Below are positions 36,517-45,465 of a stretch of DNA of 64,000 nucleotides, piece after piece; the first letter of the stretch is position 1, and every line of letters starts with the position of its first letter. The position numbers and the translations under genes are program-made. The notes under the pieces are model-generated. The model saw nothing but the letters and a program-made list of their open reading frames with translations. It was not told the origin of the DNA and made no database searches. The stretch covers positions 992,001-1,056,000 of the forward strand of contig NZ_RCST01000001.1 of NCBI RefSeq assembly GCF_013141865.1. The letters are read 5' to 3'. The DNA is from Methylomonas sp. ZR1. GTDB taxonomy: Bacteria > Pseudomonadota > Gammaproteobacteria > Methylococcales > Methylomonadaceae.

Positions 36517-39470
36517 TGTCGATTCATACTCAGACCAGTCGCGGCGACTTACTGCGCTGGCTGCAGCGCTGTCAAACCCATGACGAAAAATGCCTGAGCG
36601 CTACGATATTGGGTTACGAATGGTGTGCGCCAGTCACGATAGGCCATGAAATTGATTATAAAGTGCCCCGTCCGGAGCCTCCCAAAATCGATCCAAATCC
36701 TGCTCCTACGCCGGCTAAATTAGCGCTGAAACGCCCGCAAGCATTGTTCTACGCCCTTGCATCTCAGGAGCATTATGCCGATCCGCAACAGCTCGGCGAC
36801 AGCCTGCCGCCCGTGCTTCAAGGCGTTGAGCCGCTCTCCGATGCCGATTTGCAGCCCTTTGCCAGCGGAGAACCGCTGCCGCACCAAGCCATCGTCCCGG
36901 AAGCCCGCATGCGCGATTTTTTGCGGCAATCCATAAGCCATAGCTTGGGGCAGCGACTGGATATACCGCAGTTGGTCAAACGTATCGCCCGCCTGCAAAC
37001 CTTGTATCATCTGCCGCGCAAGCCACGAGTCGTGCCGGCCGGGAGGGTTTATGTCGTCCTCGACCTAAACAAACGCTTGCTGCCGTTCTGGTTGGACGCC
37101 CATCGCTTGTGTGAAAGTATCGTCCGTCAGTATGGGTTGAACGGCCTGGAAATTCGCGTGATTGACGACGACCCACAAGGCGAATATTGGGATTGGTTTG
37201 ATCAACAGCAACGGCTTAAGCAGTGGCAAGCGCTCACAGCGCAAAGTGTGGTGTTCATCGTCAGCGACCTGGGGCAATTGGCTGAACAACACAGCCCGAT
37301 ACGCTCGCGGTGGGACAGTTTTTTCCGGCAACTAAGCCGTAAAAACACCGCACCGGTCGTGCTAGCACCAGTATCGGCCGTCCAGCAACAGCCCGAGCGC
37401 CTAAAAACCATCCGCCAAGTGTTGTGGCACAAACACGGCAAGCTCAAACCGGAAAAGATCGATCCGGATATCAAGGCCCACGCTGAGCATGTCCGCAAAG
37501 TCTTGGCATTGTTATCCGTCGCCGTACACGTCGAACCTGAATTGCTGCGCGCCTTGTTGCGCTGTTTACCCGCTGAACAAGCCGATAGCGGCATCGAAGC
37601 GGCGGTGTATCAGCATGCCGATATGCAATGGGGTTATACCGCCATCAGCATGCGCCCGGAAAAACGGGCCGAGTATCAGGCCGAATTTAAACAGCTGGAC
37701 GCTGGCTTGCAGTATCAAGTCTTGAGTTTGCTCAAACGCCAGCATATCGGCCAGTTTCCGGCGATTTGGGCGGAGGAAATCATCAACGCCCTGCCGCTGG
37801 TGTCGTTCCCGCTCGAACAACTGGCCGATGTCCAACAGGCGGAGGCTTTTATGCAACGTTTCGCCAAAACCCTGCAGGGTGCCCAGTCCGACAGCGGCAT
37901 GACGCAATTTGCCCGGCGGCATTTAAACCGGTTAAGCGGTGAGGCGATTCGTTTGAATAATCACCGCTATACCAGTGCGCTTTACGGTTTAGCGTATCGC
38001 GAGCAACTGCGGGCTGGCGCTCCGTTGCCTGCGGAATATGATGCCGCCATCGTCCACGAGCTGACTCGTGAACGCACTGAATTAAATCGCTATGGCATCT
38101 GGCAAGTTGGTGAAGCCTTGAGTATCGCTTATGCCGACACCAGGCCCGTAGCGATAGGTGGCGCGAAACTGGCCGAATTAGACGCAATCCACGACAGTAT
38201 CATGCTGTTCAAAAGTTGGGTAGAAAATGGCCGGATTCGAGTGGATAAGAAATTGCTTCGCTTGCCGGACCATGGCGAGTCGTGCATCGTCGGTCAGTTG
38301 GATGGGCAGATCCTGGATTTTGATACCGGATTGGCGAGCCTGACGTTTGCAGCATTTACAAAGCCCAGTTGGGCTGACAGTATCGTCCGTAATTCAGAAG
38401 GACTCTCGGCTAATTTACGCTTTGCAGGCAAAGATTATCGCTTTGGGTTACAAGCAGGGGAGGGTTTCAACCCTTACATCGAGTTACAACGGTTTTCTGA
38501 GGCCGAACCCTTGTCGGAAAAATGGGGCGAGCAATTTGTCAATACCAGCCTGTTAAATCAGGAAGATAGAAGGATGCTGCTTACGCAAGTGAGATGGGAA
38601 CCGGAAAAGCCTAGATCCTGGCCTGTTGGGGTAGACCAATACGGTCTCTACGCCGACCTCACCGTCAACCAGGTCACCCAGCGCTTCCGCTGGATAGAGC
38701 CGGGCAGTTTTATGATGGGTTCTGGGCGCGGTTCTATAAATTACGCCAGCGAAGCCGCGCACGCCGTGACCTTGACAAAGGGTTTTTGGTTGGCTGATTC
38801 CGCTGTTACGCAAGCCTTTTGGCTTGCGGTGATGGGGGGCGCCAATCCCAGTTACTTTCAAGACAACCAAAACAACCCAGTTGAACAGGTGAGTTGGGAC
38901 GATGCGCAAAGTTTTATTGCCAGCCTAAACGCTTTACAACCCAGTCTGGGGGCGCGTTTGCCCAGCGAAGCGGAATGGGAACTGGCCTGTCGAGCCGGCA
39001 CTACGGCGCAGTTTGCTTTTGGCGACTACATCACGCCAAGCCAGGTCAACTACGATGGACGCTCCCAGTATGTTGGGGGTGAAGAGGGGCTATATCGAGG
39101 CAAAACCGTCCCGGTGAAATCCCTACCTGCAAATCCTTGGGGCCTCTACGAAATGCACGGCAATCTATGGGAATGGTGTGAGGACGTTTGGCAGTATGAC
39201 CTTGGCTCGGTTAATACGGTTGATCCCCTGGTAGAGTCGAATCAGGATTCAGACGGTCGCCGTGTGCAGCGCGGCGGCTCTTGGTGTGACCCCGATAGCC
39301 ATGGACGCTCTGCCGCCCGTGCTGGAGGTCGACCCGGTGATCGTGACTTAGACGTCGGTTTCCGGCTTGCTATAGGTCATGCTGAGTTAAAGCCAGGGCC
39401 GGTAAACGGCGAGGTAAAATCTGCCAATGGCGGTGATTCATCGAAGCCGGGCAGCGGCGTTGCGGAGTAA
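36516..39470 (+). CDS. Large conflict-system protein: degenerate vWA-like region plus C-terminal FGE/SUMF1 domain
   Basis: A 984-residue protein. Residues 170-260 alternate strands and helices, with VYVVLDLNKRLLPFW and VVFIVSDLGQLAE in the manner of a von Willebrand A fold, but the MIDAS motif is degenerate. Residues about 330-710 are mostly helical. Residues about 715-955 are an FGE/SUMF1 domain: FRWIEPGSFMMGS, VSWDDAQSFI, RLPSEAEWELACRAGT, EMHGNLWEW and RGGSW. The catalytic cysteines of true FGE are absent. Residues 923-952 resemble a diversity-generating retroelement variable region. An unusual low-complexity tail of about 30 residues follows. Its ATG overlaps moxR by one base. Confidence 0.75.
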   Translation: MSIHTQTSRGDLLRWLQRCQTHDEKCLSATILGYEWCAPVTIGHEIDYKVPRPEPPKIDPNPAPTPAKLALKRPQALFYALASQEHYADPQQLGDSLPPVLQGVEPLSDADLQPFASGEPLPHQAIVPEARMRDFLRQSISHSLGQRLDIPQLVKRIARLQTLYHLPRKPRVVPAGRVYVVLDLNKRLLPFWLDAHRLCESIVRQYGLNGLEIRVIDDDPQGEYWDWFDQQQRLKQWQALTAQSVVFIVSDLGQLAEQHSPIRSRWDSFFRQLSRKNTAPVVLAPVSAVQQQPERLKTIRQVLWHKHGKLKPEKIDPDIKAHAEHVRKVLALLSVAVHVEPELLRALLRCLPAEQADSGIEAAVYQHADMQWGYTAISMRPEKRAEYQAEFKQLDAGLQYQVLSLLKRQHIGQFPAIWAEEIINALPLVSFPLEQLADVQQAEAFMQRFAKTLQGAQSDSGMTQFARRHLNRLSGEAIRLNNHRYTSALYGLAYREQLRAGAPLPAEYDAAIVHELTRERTELNRYGIWQVGEALSIAYADTRPVAIGGAKLAELDAIHDSIMLFKSWVENGRIRVDKKLLRLPDHGESCIVGQLDGQILDFDTGLASLTFAAFTKPSWADSIVRNSEGLSANLRFAGKDYRFGLQAGEGFNPYIELQRFSEAEPLSEKWGEQFVNTSLLNQEDRRMLLTQVRWEPEKPRSWPVGVDQYGLYADLTVNQVTQRFRWIEPGSFMMGSGRGSINYASEAAHAVTLTKGFWLADSAVTQAFWLAVMGGANPSYFQDNQNNPVEQVSWDDAQSFIASLNALQPSLGARLPSEAEWELACRAGTTAQFAFGDYITPSQVNYDGRSQYVGGEEGLYRGKTVPVKSLPANPWGLYEMHGNLWEWCEDVWQYDLGSVNTVDPLVESNQDSDGRRVQRGGSWCDPDSHGRSAARAGGRPGDRDLDVGFRLAIGHAELKPGPVNGEVKSANGGDSSKPGSGVAE
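39282..39371 (+). other. Candidate retroelement variable region (VR-like) in the FGE-fold C-terminus
   Basis: These codons follow RGGS and read WCDPDSHGRSAAR then AGGRPGDRDLDVGFRLA. The fixed positions W, R-S-A-x-R, R-P, R and [LIV]-G-F-R-L-A, with three-residue variable blocks between, match the layout of FGE-type diversity-generating retroelement targets, where template AAC/AAT codons give the variable residues. No reverse transcriptase or template repeat is in the window, so any mutagenesis would act from elsewhere. Confidence 0.45.
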
Positions 39471-39484
39471 CCAGATGAAAGCTT

Positions 39485-40297
39485 ATGAATTACAGTAACC
39501 TATTGTCTCCGCTAGTTTTTCCCTGTCCCTGGGCCTCTGAATGGGGTGAGGATACTCAGGGTTTGTGGCAAACGTTAAACTACCGCGGCGTGCGGCAGGT
39601 GTTTCGCTGGATCGAACCGAGCACTTTCATGATGGGTTCGCCGGATAGTGAATTGGGCCGCTACGACTACGAAGTTCGCCGAACGGAAGAGGTTGAATCG
39701 GGTTATTGGTTGGCCGACACTGCGGTCACTCAGGCACTATGGGTGGAAATTCGTACCGGCGAGAGTCCTAGCCGCCACCATGATAATTTGGTGTACCCGG
39801 TACACGGTGTCAGTTGGGATGACGCCCAGGCCTTTATTGCCGAGTTGAACCAGAGGGTTCCCGGCTTTAATGCTCGATTACCCAAAGAACTGGAGTGGGA
39901 ATACGCATGCCGGGCAGGCACCGACACGGCGTTTAGTTTCGGCGACAGTATTGATGCCAATCTGGTGAATTTCAACGGTAACTACCCCTACGCAAACGCG
40001 CCGAAGTGTGAATTTCGCGGTAAACCCGTGCCGGTAAAGAGTTTGCCGGCGAATGCCTGGGGGCTTTACGAGATGCACGGCAATGTTTGGGAGTGGTGTC
40101 AGGATGCTTGGCGAGAGGGTTTCAGTGCTGGAAGCTCAGTTGATATGCCATTGTCTTGGGACTCTCCAAATGAAAGAATCGCCCGCGGCGGCTCCTGGGA
40201 TGCCGATGCGACCTTCGCCCGTTCCGCCTACCGATACCACTTCGATAAATCCCAACGCAGTGAGTTCTTTGGATTTCGTTTGCTGGTTGATGGCTAG
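39485..40297 (+). CDS. FGE/SUMF1-fold protein (non-catalytic)
   Basis: A 270-residue protein made almost wholly of one FGE/SUMF1 domain: FRWIEPSTFMMGSPDSE, GYWLADTAVTQALW, VSWDDAQAFIAEL, RLPKELEWEYACRAGT, EMHGNVWEWCQD and RGGSW at about 235-238. The 30-residue end after RGGS has the same length as that of the preceding gene but different residues (RSAYRYHF, FFGFRLL). The FGE catalytic cysteine pair is missing, so it is unlikely to oxidise cysteine to formylglycine. It is paralogous to the C-terminus of its neighbour and lies 14 bases after it. Role: probable binding or effector module. Confidence 0.8.
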   Translation: MNYSNLLSPLVFPCPWASEWGEDTQGLWQTLNYRGVRQVFRWIEPSTFMMGSPDSELGRYDYEVRRTEEVESGYWLADTAVTQALWVEIRTGESPSRHHDNLVYPVHGVSWDDAQAFIAELNQRVPGFNARLPKELEWEYACRAGTDTAFSFGDSIDANLVNFNGNYPYANAPKCEFRGKPVPVKSLPANAWGLYEMHGNVWEWCQDAWREGFSAGSSVDMPLSWDSPNERIARGGSWDADATFARSAYRYHFDKSQRSEFFGFRLLVDG

Positions 40298-40529
40298 CTT
40301 CAATTCCGGGGTTTCCGGGCAGGGATTTACCTGAGATATTCCAAAGATCAATGCTTTGCTTGGAAATAAAGCGGTACTGCAAGCAAGCGACAGTAGCGAT
40401 TGGCGGATCTCGCTGTTTGGTTAGGATGACCCGGCTTAACTCAATGCGTCAGATAAGCGAAATACCTTAACCGGATTCTCCAGCTATATTTCGTGCTACG
40501 AATATTGCCTGACAAGGAAGGGCGTTAGT

Positions 40530-41726
40530 ATGACGAGTCTAAATATTGCGGGATTGCTTCACCACGGCGTATGGCGCTGCATTGGCTATCTGGCATTCAG
40601 TCGAATAAGAGTCATCGGCAAAGAGCGGCTAACGTTAGTCGGCCCTGTCGTGTTTGTAGCCACTCACCGCAATGGCGCACTCGATGCCGCACCGTATTCG
40701 CTTGCCGTTCCTTTGGTCATGCCGATGGTATCGGCGCAGCTGCAGCGTTTACCGTTGGGCAGATTTTTGTTTCGTGGTATTGCGGTAGCCCGTGCCAAGG
40801 ATAAGGCTCGCGGCATTAAGGCCGATAACGGCAAAGCCTTGGCAGAATGCATAGAGTTACTGAAAGTGGGTGGACAACTCTTCATCATGCCGGAAGGCAC
40901 CAGTTCGCTCGGTTGCCGACATTTACCGTTTAATCGTGGTGCCGCGCGTATCGTAGCCCAAGCCATGGCTGCTGGAGTCAGGCCCATTATCCAGCCTTTG
41001 GCTGTTCATTACGAAGACCCTACTCACTGGCAAAGCCGTGTTGAGGTATTAATAGGTGAACCCATAATTCCGCAAAACGCCGACGAGATAGCGATACACC
41101 AGTCGATTACCGATGGTCTGGAGGCCGTTGGGGCTAATTTTGTTGATACCGAAGCTCAGCAAACGGCAGAAAAATTGGCTTATGCCCGCATTTTAAGTAC
41201 CGATCTTTCTTACGCTGAAAACTTAAAAATATTTGAGGGCCAGATTGCGCCTGCTTTATCCGAGTCGCTAAGGCAGTTGGAGACAGTTGCCAAGGATAAA
41301 GGTCTTTTTCTTCATCAAGGCCTACCTTTAATGCCGCTCCGCTTGTGGCAGCGGGATTTAGTCAAGTGGTTACTGCTGGCGCCTGTCATCGCTTGTTTCA
41401 GCATATTGAATTTTCCGGTACTGGCCGCTGGGCATATCGCTAGTCAACTTCTGCCGGACGAGCCGAATGTTATTGCCTTTTGGCGCATGGTCGTCGGTGT
41501 GCCGGTAGGATTATTTTGGTTCGTGACCGTCTGCGTGGGTTTGTTTTTATGTGCCGGGCCAAGTTGGTGTGTTCTTTACGGCGCGATCAGTACCGTTGGC
41601 CTATTGGCGTGGTACCGATTCCGTAAATTGACGGTAGCACTCGGTAACGCGGTTTTTCATCCTGAGGCGAGGGCGGTATTGGTAACAGCCTATCGGAATT
41701 TGGCGGAGCGCAAAGCGCATGAATAA
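40530..41726 (+). CDS. Membrane-associated 1-acylglycerol-3-phosphate-type acyltransferase
   Basis: A 398-residue PlsC-family acyltransferase. Motif I is THRNGALDA (His46, Asp52), a variant with one more residue than the classic H-x4-D. The acceptor motif is MPEGTSSLG (Glu122). The C-terminal third has two or three membrane helices (about 275-300 and 315-355), anchoring it at the inner membrane. AAGGAAGGG precedes the ATG. Its end overlaps the PAP2 gene by eight bases. Transfer of acyl chains to a glycerolipid-like acceptor is likely, but the acceptor is unknown. Confidence 0.85.
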   Translation: MTSLNIAGLLHHGVWRCIGYLAFSRIRVIGKERLTLVGPVVFVATHRNGALDAAPYSLAVPLVMPMVSAQLQRLPLGRFLFRGIAVARAKDKARGIKADNGKALAECIELLKVGGQLFIMPEGTSSLGCRHLPFNRGAARIVAQAMAAGVRPIIQPLAVHYEDPTHWQSRVEVLIGEPIIPQNADEIAIHQSITDGLEAVGANFVDTEAQQTAEKLAYARILSTDLSYAENLKIFEGQIAPALSESLRQLETVAKDKGLFLHQGLPLMPLRLWQRDLVKWLLLAPVIACFSILNFPVLAAGHIASQLLPDEPNVIAFWRMVVGVPVGLFWFVTVCVGLFLCAGPSWCVLYGAISTVGLLAWYRFRKLTVALGNAVFHPEARAVLVTAYRNLAERKAHE

Positions 41727-42588
41727 ACTTCTCGACCCGCCCTTACGCTATTTCAGTATCTATCTGGGCGCCGTTTCAACCATGGAAATCGCGCATCTGA
41801 CGGTTTGGAGTCTATTGTTTTGTCCGATGCTGGCCGGCATGGCCGGATTGGCGCGCAAGTATTCCAGGCAACGCAGTTGGGGGCTATTGGCGGCCATTTG
41901 CGTCAGCTTGGCCGTGGGTATGAATGTGTCGTATCAAGCCATGGCCGGGGCTATCCCCGCTGTCCGGAGCGTACGCTTCGATGCCCAGCTATTGGCATTG
42001 GATCGGCTATTGATAGGGGAAACGCCGTCGGTATGGTTGGAACGATGGATTAGCCCACCGCTCACCGAACTAATGAGCGCTTGCTACTTGTTATTGATGC
42101 CATTATTGCTGGTCAGCCTGCTGCGTTATTTTTTCCGGCGCCGGGAATTGCTCGGGGAATTTTACACCGGTCTATTCGCGGTTTACGGCTTGGGCTTCCT
42201 CGGTTATCTGCTGGTGCCGGCTGCCGGGCCTTGGCTGGCCTATCCGGAGTTGTTCAACGTCAAATTGAACGGCGGCGCGGTCACGGCATTTAATCAAGCG
42301 ATGGTTGAGCAAGGCAGCAATAAAGTGGATGTCTGGCCGAGTCTGCACGTGGCCGTGACGCTCTATATCTTGGGATTTGCCGGACGGCATCATCGCCTTG
42401 AGTTCTGGGTTTTGTTGTTGCCGATATTGGGTTTATGGATCGCTACTTTTTATTTGCGTTATCACTATTTTGTCGATGTCCTCAGCGGCTTGGCGTTGGC
42501 AGGCTTTGGTTTATACGAAGCTCGCCGTCATGCCGCTCACCCCGCCATCAACCCCAACAAGAAGGATACCTATGCCAACGCTGTTTGA
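41719..42588 (+). CDS. PAP2-family membrane phosphatase/phosphotransferase
   Basis: A 289-residue integral membrane protein with about six helices. The PAP2 active-site elements are VWPSLHVAV (C2) and RYHYFVDVLSG (C3, with catalytic histidine and aspartate). The first motif is not obvious, as in the inositol-phosphorylceramide-synthase-like branch, which transfers headgroups between lipids. It overlaps the acyltransferase upstream by eight bases and the PEP-synthase-like gene downstream by seventeen. Lipid phosphate removal or headgroup exchange is the inferred role. Confidence 0.83.
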   Translation: MNKLLDPPLRYFSIYLGAVSTMEIAHLTVWSLLFCPMLAGMAGLARKYSRQRSWGLLAAICVSLAVGMNVSYQAMAGAIPAVRSVRFDAQLLALDRLLIGETPSVWLERWISPPLTELMSACYLLLMPLLLVSLLRYFFRRRELLGEFYTGLFAVYGLGFLGYLLVPAAGPWLAYPELFNVKLNGGAVTAFNQAMVEQGSNKVDVWPSLHVAVTLYILGFAGRHHRLEFWVLLLPILGLWIATFYLRYHYFVDVLSGLALAGFGLYEARRHAAHPAINPNKKDTYANAV

Positions 42589-45079
42589 TTTTCATCATCC
42601 GTCTGCTCTGGATTCGGCCCTATCCGGCGGTAAGGGCGCCAACCTTGCCCGCTTGACGCAGGCTGGGTTTGCCGTTCCGTCAGGCTTTGTGTTGCCGCCG
42701 GAGGGTTATTACTCGTTCATTGAGCAATACGATGCATTGCCGGATTTGCTTCGGAATTTGCCTATAGACGAACCCCTGGCCTTGGAACAGGCGTGCACAC
42801 GTATATGCGAGCAGTTGACCCAGCTACCGGTGCCAGAAAGCTTGAAGCAGGCAATTGCGGAGATGTTGGCTGAGTTTCCGGGCGACACGGCATTCTCCGT
42901 GCGTAGCTCCGCCACTGCCGAGGACTTGGGCGGCGCCGCATTCGCCGGGCAGCACGAAACGTATCTGAATTGCATCGGCATCGACGACATTGTTTCGCGC
43001 ATCCGGGATTGTTGGGTATCGCTGTGGAGTGCCCGCGCCATTGCTTACCGCTTGCAGGCCGGCATCGGCTTGTCGAACACTGCGATGGCGGTGGTGGTGC
43101 AAAAAATGGCCTTCAATCGGGTCGCCGGCGTGGGGTTTTGCATCAATCCGGTTACCGGCGATCCTGCACAACAGTCGGTCGATGCCAATTATGGTTTGGG
43201 TGAATCGGTGGTGGGCGGTGAACATCAGGTTGATCATTGGTTGCTGGATAAGTCGTCCGGGCGAGTGTTGGATGCGGTTTTAGCCCATAAATCCTCATGC
43301 ATCGTCGCCGACCGCACCGGTACGCGCAGCGAGAACTTGTCAGATGATCAAGCTAATTTACCTTGTCTCAGCGAACCTGAGTTGGTTGAGTTATCCGATT
43401 TGATGCGGCGTGTCGAAAAGTTTTACGGTTATCCGCAGGACATAGAATGGGGTTTTGAGGGTGAACAGTTGTGGCTGTTGCAAGCGCGACCGATTACCCG
43501 CATCCCGCCGCGCTGGACCCGTGACGAATCCGCCGAGCGATTTCCCTCGGTGATTACGCCGCTGGCTTGGGACTTGGTGGAGGAGGGTTTTCACCAATCG
43601 CTGTCGCATTCTTTCGAATTGATGGGCTTGCCGCCGTTTCACGGCAAGTGGTTCGCCTTGTTCGATAATTATGTATACGGCAATCAGAATGCCGTCGAGG
43701 TTTATGCCGAAGGCACCGCAAATTCCTTAAACGTGCGTTCAGTTGCCGAACTGCTGTCTGCTTTACCGACACTGCGCAAACGCTATGCCTGGGTGCAGGA
43801 ATTACCGATGGCGTGGTCGCGCGATTTGGATCGCTATTTACTCGGCCTCGGCGAATTAATGGCCGAGCCGCTGACAGGACGCTCTATTCCCGAGTTGTGG
43901 AATTTTGTACTGCGGGTGAAGCAGCTAGGTGCGGAATATTTTCTGCCGAATATTGCCATTTCCATTACGCAGCGCACCCTTTACAAGCTGGTGTACAGCA
44001 TCGTTGGGGCGGCGGTTGGCGAAGCGGATGCGCCGACGACCTTTGATAGCTTGCTGGCGTACTGCGAAACCAAAACGGGTTTCGTCAACAAGGAACTTTA
44101 CCGGCTGGCAAGGCGGATAGCCGAATGCCCCAAACTCGTGCAGGCGTTGCGCACCCAAACTGGTCAGCAATTTCTGGCTTCCGGCGGATTCATACAGGAA
44201 GCAGATATTGCAGCCGCTTTCCAGCGTTTTTTACAGGATCATGGGCATCGGGAAGTGGAGTTTGATCCCTATCATCCGACCTGGTTGGAAGCGCCATGGC
44301 TGGTGATTGAAAATCTGAAAATGATGTTGGACTCGACCCTGGAAGACCCTGCCGAAAAAGAACGTACTCTGAAAATCCGGATGTTGGAAACCGAACGGCA
44401 ATTGATCGGCGGGTTGCCGGAGGATTTGCGGTTTCCTGTTCAGGAGCTATTGCGCTTGGCGCGGGTTTATACCGCATTGGACGACATCGAACATTACCAG
44501 ACTACACGGCTGACATTGCCGTTCCGCAAGGGTTTACTGGCCTTGGGTGTAGCCTTGCAGGCCAGAGACATAGTTACGGAAGCGATGGATGTATTCTTTG
44601 CCAGAGCCGAACAGCTCTCGGAAACAATCCGCCTTAACGACGCCGAGTCGTGGCGTTGTTTGGCGGATAGCATAGAAAGGGAAAAACAGGCTTATCAAAA
44701 CCATAGGCAGCATTCACCGGAATGGGAGTTGGGTAAGTCACAAGCCTATTCCGCTAAAGACGGGGATTTTGTTGGTTTACCCGGTAGCCCCGGCGTTGCC
44801 AGCGGCGTGGTTTTTAAGGTGTTGTCGCAGGACGATTTCGCCGATTTTCCCGCCAACGCGGTACTGGTAGCGCGTACCACCAACCCGGCCTGGACGCCTT
44901 TATTTTATAAGGCGGCGGCCGTGATCACCGAAAGCGGCGGACCTTTGTCGCATGGTGCAGTGACTGCAAGGGAAGTGGGTTTACCTGCGGTAATGAGCGT
45001 CAGAGGTGTGCTGGATGCATTGACGAACGGCGACAAAGTGACAGTCGATGGTATTGCGGGCCGAGTAAGGCTAGATTGA
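42572..45079 (+). CDS. PEP-synthase/rifampin-phosphotransferase-like dikinase
   Basis: An 835-residue enzyme with the domain order of rifampin phosphotransferase: N-terminal ATP-grasp domain (KGANLARLTQAGFAVPSG, FSVRSSATAEDL, ending LLQARPITR at about residue 310), a middle domain of about 420 residues, and a C-terminal swivelling phosphohistidine domain (GGPLSHGAVTAREVGLPAV, His794). It lacks the PEP/pyruvate TIM barrel, so it is not PpsA. Expected chemistry: ATP plus acceptor to AMP, phosphate and phospho-acceptor. The start at 42572 follows AAGGA; a frame open from 42377 is an artefact of the PAP2 overlap. The acceptor is unknown. Confidence 0.8.
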   Translation: MPTLFDFHHPSALDSALSGGKGANLARLTQAGFAVPSGFVLPPEGYYSFIEQYDALPDLLRNLPIDEPLALEQACTRICEQLTQLPVPESLKQAIAEMLAEFPGDTAFSVRSSATAEDLGGAAFAGQHETYLNCIGIDDIVSRIRDCWVSLWSARAIAYRLQAGIGLSNTAMAVVVQKMAFNRVAGVGFCINPVTGDPAQQSVDANYGLGESVVGGEHQVDHWLLDKSSGRVLDAVLAHKSSCIVADRTGTRSENLSDDQANLPCLSEPELVELSDLMRRVEKFYGYPQDIEWGFEGEQLWLLQARPITRIPPRWTRDESAERFPSVITPLAWDLVEEGFHQSLSHSFELMGLPPFHGKWFALFDNYVYGNQNAVEVYAEGTANSLNVRSVAELLSALPTLRKRYAWVQELPMAWSRDLDRYLLGLGELMAEPLTGRSIPELWNFVLRVKQLGAEYFLPNIAISITQRTLYKLVYSIVGAAVGEADAPTTFDSLLAYCETKTGFVNKELYRLARRIAECPKLVQALRTQTGQQFLASGGFIQEADIAAAFQRFLQDHGHREVEFDPYHPTWLEAPWLVIENLKMMLDSTLEDPAEKERTLKIRMLETERQLIGGLPEDLRFPVQELLRLARVYTALDDIEHYQTTRLTLPFRKGLLALGVALQARDIVTEAMDVFFARAEQLSETIRLNDAESWRCLADSIEREKQAYQNHRQHSPEWELGKSQAYSAKDGDFVGLPGSPGVASGVVFKVLSQDDFADFPANAVLVARTTNPAWTPLFYKAAAVITESGGPLSHGAVTAREVGLPAVMSVRGVLDALTNGDKVTVDGIAGRVRLD

Positions 45080-45150
45080 CGCAAATCTTCGTAAGCAGGT
45101 CGGTCGGTCCACTTGGCAAAAATTCGGGACACCACCGGTTTTTGTCATAA

Positions 45151-45465
45151 GCGCAAGTTTCAGAGCTTTGCGCGCAAGCCAATTAGAGCTGTGCGCAAGG
45201 CTTTTCCGGATTCGCGCAAGCTTATTTGCCTGGCGGGCAAGGCTTTTTTCCTTGTGCGCAAACCATTGAAGCTAGCGTGCGAACCAAATAAGGTGGCGGT
45301 TTGGCCTCAAGGCCTTGCGCTTAAGCCATTTCGGTTTGCGTTTATTGCAAATTGCCTTGCCCGCGAAGCGATTTACCTTGCGGGCAAGGCTTTGAAAGTG
45401 GCGAGTGGCTCTAATAAGCTTGCGGCTTTAGCGGAAAGGCTTGCGCGCTATACTTTCAGCTATTC
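45151..45465 (+). repeat. Degenerate tandem array of fifteen 21-bp units
   Basis: The sequence keeps an exact 21-base period for fifteen units, each starting near G[CG]GCAAG. Examples of unit starts are GCGCAAGCC, GCGCAAGGC and GGGCAAGGC. Translated in the + frame beginning at 45113 (TTG), the units give heptads such as PIRAVRK, AFFLVRK, PFRFAFI and AIYLAGK, consensus about P-F-K-L-A-R-K, with no stop. No ATG or ribosome binding site supports translation. A coding role for a basic amphipathic heptad-repeat protein or a non-coding minisatellite are both possible. Confidence 0.75.

Noticed and set aside
39398..39410. Retroelement-type hairpin after the variable region
   Set aside because: Only a 4-bp stem with a five-base loop; too weak to count as support.
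42377..42571. N-terminal extension of the PEP-synthase-like protein
   Set aside because: It lies inside the PAP2 gene in another frame; the AAGGA-preceded ATG at 42572 gives the family N-terminus.
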